From: a virus
DNA: 30,451 bases
Virus record (IMG/VR): IMGVR_UViG_3300042934_000495
Coordinates: 1 to 30,451 of that record
Direction: 5' to 3' (one strand)
A program made the translations under genes and the position numbers. Below, one piece after another: positions 26,934-30,451 of this stretch. The notes beneath the pieces are model-generated. The model had not been told where the DNA came from and did not search any database. It was given only the letters and a program-made list of their open reading frames with translations. The first letter of the stretch is position 1; each line of letters starts with the position of its first letter.

Positions 26934-27448
26934 CAGTCCGCCTCCGGCCAGATCCGGCGGGCGCCGACGAGAGTGCCCGCGGCGACGTTGACGGGGCCAC
27001 CGTCGGCCCATGTCCACTCGCCCTTGGCGTGAAGCGAGGCGGCATACTCGCCGTCGAGGCAGTCGAGCGTGAATGCCCACACCTCGCCGGGCTTCGCGTC
27101 ATCCCACGGCCTCTGTTCAGGGTGGGCGGCGAAGTACGCGAGGGCCGCGTCGCGCGGCGGCGAACCAGCCCCGTCCGCGGCGACATCCCGGGTCCACTCC
27201 GTGCATCCGCCGCCAGGCTCATAGATGACGGTGATCGCGGCTTCTCCGTTCCGGACGATGTTCGGGTAGACGATGAAGTCGGGGTCCTCGGGGTATCGCC
27301 ACCGTCCGAGGCGCTTGTCTTCCTCAGCACGGAAGAACTCGCGAGCCGCGATCACCTCCAGCGGCGACAGGAGGGTCGCCGCACCGATCTGCAGACGTGG
27401 GCCGGCCACCAGGACCTGGATGCCGTTGGATGCCAGGAAGTCGCTCAT
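26933..27448 (-). CDS. Hypothetical protein
   Basis: 171 residues, alpha/beta in pattern: IQVLVAGPRLQIGAA, VIAAREFFRAEEDKRLGRW, PNIVRNGEAAITVIYEPGGG. Its C-terminal region contains GEVWAFTLDCLDG. No family recognised. It overlaps the 40-residue gene upstream by ATGA. Confidence 0.55.
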   Translation of the reverse strand: MSDFLASNGIQVLVAGPRLQIGAATLLSPLEVIAAREFFRAEEDKRLGRWRYPEDPDFIVYPNIVRNGEAAITVIYEPGGGCTEWTRDVAADGAGSPPRDAALAYFAAHPEQRPWDDAKPGEVWAFTLDCLDGEYAASLHAKGEWTWADGGPVNVAAGTLVGARRIWPEAD

Positions 27449-27567
27449 GCGTTCCGCTCCTCGTTGGTGATGTCGGGGGAGCCGTCGACGCCGTAGATCA
27501 TCGCGGCGCGCTCCTCCTCTTCGACCCGCATCAGCAGGTCGTGGTCGGCGACCACCAGGCCGGTCAC
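27445..27567 (-). CDS. Small hypothetical protein (40 aa)
   Basis: GTG at 27567 overlapping the upstream stop by four bases, and its stop overlapping the next start by four bases. Residues are MTGLVVADHDLLMRVEEEER, then AAMIYGVDGSPDITNEERNA. The two overlaps are the main support for its being expressed. Function unknown. Confidence 0.5.
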   Translation of the reverse strand: MTGLVVADHDLLMRVEEEERAAMIYGVDGSPDITNEERNA

Positions 27568-27935
27568 GCCGCCACCGCCGCGAGCTCGTCGTCGGTGAGG
27601 TCCAGGAATCGCAGCACGTGCGGTTCGAGGGCAGCCCAGCCGTGCACGGTGTCCGGGTCGTACCAGACCGCGTCGTCGGCGTGCAGCGCCTCACGGGCAG
27701 ACTGGATCGCATTGTCGACGTCCCTCGGGGAACGGTCGATCCCGGCGGCGAGGAACTTCGGCCACACCTGCAGGACCGTCGCTTCCCAATGCACGCGGTG
27801 GGCGCGGACCACCCACTCGATCCCGTCACGCCACCCGGCCCGGTGGCCCTGCTTGAAGCTGACGCCGAAGTTCCCGCGGCGTGACCCCCATGCCTGGTCT
27901 TCCGCGTGCGCCTGCGCGAGTGCCGCCGCGTTCAT
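27564..27935 (-). CDS. Hypothetical protein
   Basis: 123 residues, helical, with KQGHRAGWRDGIEWVVRAHR and a C-terminal FLDLTDDELAAVAA. No known family. The ATG at 27935 overlaps the upstream stop by four bases. Confidence 0.55.
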   Translation of the reverse strand: MNAAALAQAHAEDQAWGSRRGNFGVSFKQGHRAGWRDGIEWVVRAHRVHWEATVLQVWPKFLAAGIDRSPRDVDNAIQSAREALHADDAVWYDPDTVHGWAALEPHVLRFLDLTDDELAAVAA

Positions 27936-28192
27936 GCTGCGTCTCCATCCGGGCGCGGCACGAACACCGGGTGCTGGTTCGCTTGGTGGTTCACGGCGGG
28001 GACGGGCCCGTACGGGGCGTTGCGCACGTCCCCGCCGCGAGTCTGCTTCGGCAAGGGGATGATCTGCCCGGGGTGCTGGGGAACACCCCGGGCAGGTGCC
28101 ACGGTCGGGTCCGTGGCGGTGACGTCGCTGGGAGACGACGCCAAGACGGGGAGGACAGCCTCCATGATCGGGTGCACGTGCGAGTTGGACAT
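27932..28192 (-). CDS. Proline-rich hypothetical protein
   Basis: 86 residues, mostly Pro, Val, Ala and polar residues (VTATDPTVAPARGVPQHPGQ), so probably disordered. It shares one base with the previous stop. No function inferred. Confidence 0.45.
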   Translation of the reverse strand: MSNSHVHPIMEAVLPVLASSPSDVTATDPTVAPARGVPQHPGQIIPLPKQTRGGDVRNAPYGPVPAVNHQANQHPVFVPRPDGDAA

Positions 28193-28581
28193 CAGAGGCC
28201 CGCCCCTGCGCGCAGTGTTGCGAGGCCGGCCTGAGACGACACCGGCTCGACGGCGGCTTCGAGATGCTCGGTCACGTCGACGGGGCGGCGAAGCTCACGC
28301 GGCAGATCGTCGATCGAGTAGACCCGGAGGATCGCCGCGCCCCGTTCGACCTCGAACGAGGTGTGCACGCACGTGTGCGCGTGGTCGACGTACTCGGCGA
28401 CCCGCACGCCGAAGTCGTCAGCCAGGGCGCGAGCCACGAGGCCCGTGCGCACGGCCACGAGGATCGACTGCGGCACGGCCGGGACGACTCGCGCACCCTC
28501 GAGCGCCGGCACATTGTCGGCGAGGTCGGCGAGCGCCCTGAGGGAATCTCCCAGGGGAGTGGATACGATGGTGTTGGACAT
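28192..28581 (-). CDS. Hypothetical protein
   Basis: 129 residues, alpha/beta. GDSLRALADLADNVPALEGA is a helix, and CVHTSFEVERGAAILRVYSI is a strand pair followed by helical residues. The start at 28581 has an AAAGGGACACC site upstream. It is one of the first genes after the regulator. Confidence 0.6.
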   Translation of the reverse strand: MSNTIVSTPLGDSLRALADLADNVPALEGARVVPAVPQSILVAVRTGLVARALADDFGVRVAEYVDHAHTCVHTSFEVERGAAILRVYSIDDLPRELRRPVDVTEHLEAAVEPVSSQAGLATLRAGAGL

Positions 28582-28605
28582 CTCAGGTGTCCCTTTCTTG
28601 TGAGG

Positions 28606-28629
28606 CGGCGTCCCGGCCAGGGGGCGCCG
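28606..28629. terminator. Possible plus-strand hairpin terminator
   Basis: A 9-bp stem (CGGCGTCCC with GGGGCGCCG, one G-U pair, 6-base loop) is followed on the plus strand by TTTCCGTTTG. There is no plus-strand gene before it, so it may instead be a leftward attenuator or chance. Confidence 0.35.
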
Positions 28630-28639
28630 TTTCCGTTTG

Positions 28640-28744
28640 TCAGGCCGCGTCGGCGACAGGCTGGGCAGGGTGCTCGTCGAGCCACGAGCGCACGCACTCG
28701 GCGTAGAACGCCTGCATGCACTCCTCGAACGTGGGCGCGCGCAT
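28640..28744 (-). CDS. Small hypothetical protein (34 aa)
   Basis: ATG at 28744, which shares one base with the stop of the regulator (TGATG). The residues include FEECMQAFYAECVRSWLDEH, an amphipathic helix with two Cys. No known family. The overlap with the regulator stop supports its being expressed. Confidence 0.45.
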   Translation of the reverse strand: MRAPTFEECMQAFYAECVRSWLDEHPAQPVADAA

Positions 28745-29013
28745 CAGGCGGCCTGCGCTTCGGCAGCGACCGCGGCTTCGCCGGCGGCGTAGATGTCGCG
28801 GATGTCGACGCCGAACGCGTCAGCGATCGCGAACAGCTCGTCTCCGGTGAAAGAACCGGGGCGCGTGCGCAGCTTGTTCTTCAGGGTCGAGTAGGAGATC
28901 TCGGAGCGCTTGGCCAGCCACCCGAGGGTGCGCTTGCCGCCGCTATCATCGGCGAGAAGCGCGAGGATGCCAGCCCGGATGATCTTGGCGCCGACACCTT
29001 GAATCGTGGTCAT
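28744..29013 (-). CDS. Cro/C1-type HTH regulator
   Basis: 89 residues. KRTLGWLAKRSEISYSTLKN and LFAIADAFGVDI form the HTH and following helix of XRE/Cro-like proteins. The C-terminus is Ala-rich. It is the first gene of the leftward early message and is divergent from the plus-strand repressor-like gene, the layout of a Cro-CI switch. Confidence 0.75.
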   Translation of the reverse strand: MTTIQGVGAKIIRAGILALLADDSGGKRTLGWLAKRSEISYSTLKNKLRTRPGSFTGDELFAIADAFGVDIRDIYAAGEAAVAAEAQAA

Positions 29014-29016
29014 GGG

Positions 29017-29130
29017 ACCAATGTACGACCCGGAATAGGTATAGAGAAGACTTTTCTTGGTCCTGATACCAAGATTGAGGGTCTACACAACATCGTTGTT
29101 GGTGTCCCACAAGAGGCGCGCGAAATTGGT
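29017..29130. promoter_or_regulatory. Divergent switch region with TTGGT half-sites
   Basis: This 141-base gap lies between the two HTH genes. TTGGT or its complement ACCAA appears at 29017-29021, 29057-29061, 29068-29072, 29099-29103 and 29126-29130. The middle two form a 20-base inverted repeat (29055-29074, arms TCTTGGT/ACCAAGA). Five half-sites in 114 bases point to operators for the divergent regulators. A TAAACT -10-like box at 29142-29147 lies 8 bases before the plus-strand GTG. Confidence 0.6.
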
Positions 29131-29154
29131 TTCGGCGGGCCTAAACTTGCCGCC

Positions 29155-29421
29155 GTGGCCAACAAACTGGACCCTCGAAGCAAGGCGATCGCAACACAAC
29201 TGCGCGCCGAGATCGCCGGCAGCGACTACAAGAAGATCGCGCCGTTCGCCCGGGCACTCGACGAGAAGGTGAAGACGGACCCGACGACATTCTTCAACCG
29301 AGTGTCAGGGAAGTCACCGATGCCGATGGAGACGCTGTTCGCAGCGCTCGACCTGCTCGGTCTCGATTTCGACGTGTTCGTCAAACGAGCGATGGAGCGT
29401 CTCGAACGTCCGCAGGACTGA
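29155..29421 (+). CDS. XRE-like repressor candidate
   Basis: 88 residues from a GTG at 29155. AGSDYKKIAPFARALDEKVK and FFNRVSGKSPMPMETLFAAL, then DLLGLDFDVFVKRA, look like an HTH regulator of the XRE kind. It is divergent from the Cro-like gene and is the candidate immunity repressor. The -10-like box at 29142-29147 would put the transcript start at or next to the GTG, so the message may be leaderless. Its 3' end overlaps a possible minus-strand gene. Confidence 0.6.
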   Translation: MANKLDPRSKAIATQLRAEIAGSDYKKIAPFARALDEKVKTDPTTFFNRVSGKSPMPMETLFAALDLLGLDFDVFVKRAMERLERPQD

Positions 29422-29557
29422 GACTCATCGCCGCGAGCTCGTCGAGGAAGTCCGCGGGGTCGGGGCAGATGCGGCCGACGCGCCCCACGGGGCATCGAGC
29501 CGAGCATGCGAGGTTGGCGCGGCAGATGGTTGCAGGCATCGGCGTGGTGTCGATCAT
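29381..29557 (-). CDS. Small Cys-rich frame convergent with the repressor gene
   Basis: 58 codons from an ATG at 29557: ICRANLACSARCPVGRVG, then RICPDPADFLDELAAM. Four Cys in 20 residues suggest a metal site. No good ribosome site is seen, and its end overlaps the end of the repressor-like gene by 41 bases. It may be real, but evidence is only the composition. Confidence 0.35.
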   Translation of the reverse strand: MIDTTPMPATICRANLACSARCPVGRVGRICPDPADFLDELAAMSLSPADVRDAPSLV

Positions 29558-29679
29558 GGGGAGGGTGGCGGTGCTCTCTTGGTAAGGCGAGGGGGCGGAT
29601 GGGCTGCCAGTAGCCGGTCGCCTCAGGGGCCGGGAGGGTGACGGATGAGAGGAATCTAACCCAGCCCAGCGACACTAGG

Positions 29680-29695
29680 CGAGGTGGATTGCACC
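29680..29695. repeat. 16-bp inverted repeat, left copy
   Basis: CGAGGTGGATTGCACC. The exact reverse complement lies at 29934-29949. The two copies flank the small RHH-like gene at 29767-29916. Confidence 0.75.
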
Positions 29696-29738
29696 TAAAC
29701 CCTCAGCGACACCTAACGATCCGGTAAAGGTATTCCCT

Positions 29739-29760
29739 TTGTCCCCCACATGGGGGACAA
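29739..29760. repeat. Palindrome with arms TTGTCCCCCA / TGGGGGACAA
   Basis: Ten-base perfect arms with a 2-base centre (CA), 6 bases beyond the stop of the small RHH-like gene. It has no T tract on the leftward side, so an operator is as likely as a terminator. Confidence 0.6.
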
Positions 29761-29766
29761 GAGTCG

Positions 29767-29916
29767 CTAGCCAGGTTGTACGGTTTCTGGCTCGCCGTCG
29801 ATGTACTCGCGCATCCGGCGTTCGATCACGTCTTCCAGTCGCTCACCGCGCTCTGCAGCCTTCGCTCGAGCGCGGGCCAGGATCTCGGGATCGAGCTCGC
29901 CCATCGGGTCGCTCAT
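29767..29916 (-). CDS. Small ribbon-helix-helix-like protein
   Basis: 49 residues: ELDPEILARARAKAAERGER then LEDVIERRMREYIDGEPE. The strand-helix-helix pattern and size fit Arc/antitoxin-type proteins. It is divergent from a related gene at 29976. No toxin gene is adjacent. It may regulate the integrase region. It is flanked by a 16-bp inverted repeat and a palindrome. Confidence 0.6.
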   Translation of the reverse strand: MSDPMGELDPEILARARAKAAERGERLEDVIERRMREYIDGEPETVQPG

Positions 29917-29933
29917 GGCTGGACGGTACCACG

Positions 29934-29949
29934 GGTGCAATCCACCTCG
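29934..29949. repeat. 16-bp inverted repeat, right copy
   Basis: GGTGCAATCCACCTCG, exact complement of 29680-29695. It stands between the divergent RHH-like genes and so is well placed to be an operator for both. Confidence 0.75.
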
Positions 29950-29975
29950 ACAGGGCAGGGTGCCACCATGGGACA

Positions 29976-30158
29976 GTGCCGAACCAGCCGAAGACGCCGA
30001 ACGCGACGTTCCGGATTCCGAAGTGGGTGCGCACGAAGGCCAGCGCGAAAGCGAAGCGTGAGGGGTATCCGTCCCTATCGGCACTGGTGAACGAGTGGAT
30101 GCTCGACTACATCGCCGATGAACCAGACGACGAGGACGACGAGGACGCGGGCGTGTAA
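29976..30158 (+). CDS. Small ribbon-helix-helix-like protein before the integrase
   Basis: 60 residues from a GTG at 29976. FRIPKWVRTKASAKAKREGY and LSALVNEWMLDYIADEP give the strand-helix-helix shape seen in Arc/MetJ-type DNA-binding proteins. The C-terminus is acidic (DDEDDED). It stops 10 bases before the integrase ATG and is probably cotranscribed. Its sequence resembles the divergent 49-residue protein. A regulator of integration is likely, though no partner is proved. Confidence 0.6.
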   Translation: MPNQPKTPNATFRIPKWVRTKASAKAKREGYPSLSALVNEWMLDYIADEPDDEDDEDAGV

Positions 30159-30168
30159 AGTCCCGGGC

Positions 30169-30451
30169 ATGACCCCACTTGCGTCCGTGAAGCCGGCGCC
30201 GCGCCGCGCGTTCGCGCTGATCCGCGTGTCGAAGGAGCGGGACGGCATGACGTCGCCCGAAGTGCAGCGGCATGCGATCGAGTCGTACGCGGCCGCCAAC
30301 GGGATCAGCATCCTCGACTGGATCGAGGGCATCGACGAGTCCGGGTCGCGTGCGAAGTCCGCGTGGTGGCCGAAGCTGAACGACACGATCGACCGCGTCG
30401 AAGCCGGTGAGGCGACGATGATCCTCGTGTGGAAGTTCTCCCGCACCGCAC
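30169..30451 (+). CDS. Serine integrase (N-terminal part, truncated by window end)
   Basis: 94 residues are seen and the gene runs past the end. The resolvase domain is clear: ALIRVSKERDG with catalytic Ser21, SPEVQRHAIESYAAANGI, DWIEGIDESGS and ILVWKFSR. Large serine recombinases make a double-strand break at attP and attB, with this Ser forming a phosphoserine bond. The protein integrates the phage genome. The attachment site should lie close by, perhaps in the repeat-rich region upstream. Confidence 0.9.
   Translation, partial: MTPLASVKPAPRRAFALIRVSKERDGMTSPEVQRHAIESYAAANGISILDWIEGIDESGSRAKSAWWPKLNDTIDRVEAGEATMILVWKFSRTA

Larger units (their letters stand above)
29558..29766. other. Noncoding control region with repeats
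   Basis: This stretch of about 210 bases has no convincing gene. It holds a 9-base direct repeat CAGCGACAC (29667-29675, 29704-29712), CACCTAA twice (29692-29698, 29710-29716), one arm of a 16-bp inverted repeat (29680-29695), and a 10-bp-arm palindrome (29739-29760). Such density near an integrase gene suggests an attachment or operator region. Position of a crossover site cannot be read directly. Confidence 0.45.

Noticed and set aside
29767-30158. Toxin-antitoxin locus
   Set aside because: Both divergent proteins look like DNA-binding RHH types and no toxin-like gene lies next to them.
1-30451. tRNA genes, insertion sequences and lysis cassette
   Set aside because: I looked for cloverleaf arms with CCA, transposase motifs, and endolysin or amidase motifs and saw none. 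The small membrane proteins alone do not show a lysis function.

Overview
The window looks like about 30 kb of a temperate siphovirus, or a prophage, of a high-GC Gram-positive host. An actinobacterium such as a member of the Microbacteriaceae is my best guess. The evidence is the high GC content, the many GTG starts, the tight gene packing, the HK97-type head-neck-tail gene order, a YqaJ/RecT recombination pair and a serine integrase. No tRNA, rRNA, CRISPR array, insertion sequence or clearly bacterial gene is visible. Lysis genes, the tape measure and the tail tip are also absent and would lie outside the window.

Almost everything reads leftward on the minus strand, from an HTH regulator at about 29.0 kb down to position 1. 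From right to left the order is: (1) 30.45-29.0 kb, a control region with the start of a serine integrase on the plus strand, a small ribbon-helix-helix-like gene just upstream of it, a divergent second such gene flanked by an exact 16-bp inverted repeat, a 10-bp-arm palindrome, and a divergent pair of HTH regulators around an operator array. (2) 29.0-21.3 kb, early genes: small unknowns, an SMC-like ATPase, a YqaJ-type exonuclease, a RecT-like annealase, a DUF2303-like protein, and a resolvase-like nuclease behind two hairpins that share the same loop. (3) 21.3-11.9 kb: an HNH nuclease, a helicase-methyltransferase fusion, an RHH-HTH regulator, a second HNH protein, a replication initiator-like gene containing an iteron-like array, a G39P-like protein, SSB, and a long run of tiny Cys/His-rich proteins. 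(4) 11.9-0 kb, the late genes: terminase small and large subunits, portal, three tiny membrane proteins, a MuF-type head protein interrupted by an intein, scaffold, major capsid protein, two paralogous small proteins, four neck/connector proteins, the major tail protein and the first codons of the next gene.

The most unusual feature is at 5930-6748. The minus-strand MuF gene carries an in-frame intein exactly before the Cys of its HPN/CRC motif. A complete 244-residue homing-endonuclease-like gene, with an HTH and a Vsr/PD-(D/E)xK-like core, lies on the opposite strand wholly inside the intein. The two reading frames are in codon register, so the linker of the intein is the complement of the endonuclease gene. 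A second strong signal is a phased array of GGAWTCC repeats, a 15-bp tandem repeat and a palindrome inside the initiator-like gene (16996-17114), which looks like a lambda-O-style internal origin.

Most early genes overlap by 1 or 4 bases (TGATG, ATGA, GTGA). This suggests one translationally coupled early message, broken by a few hairpins, followed by the late operon.
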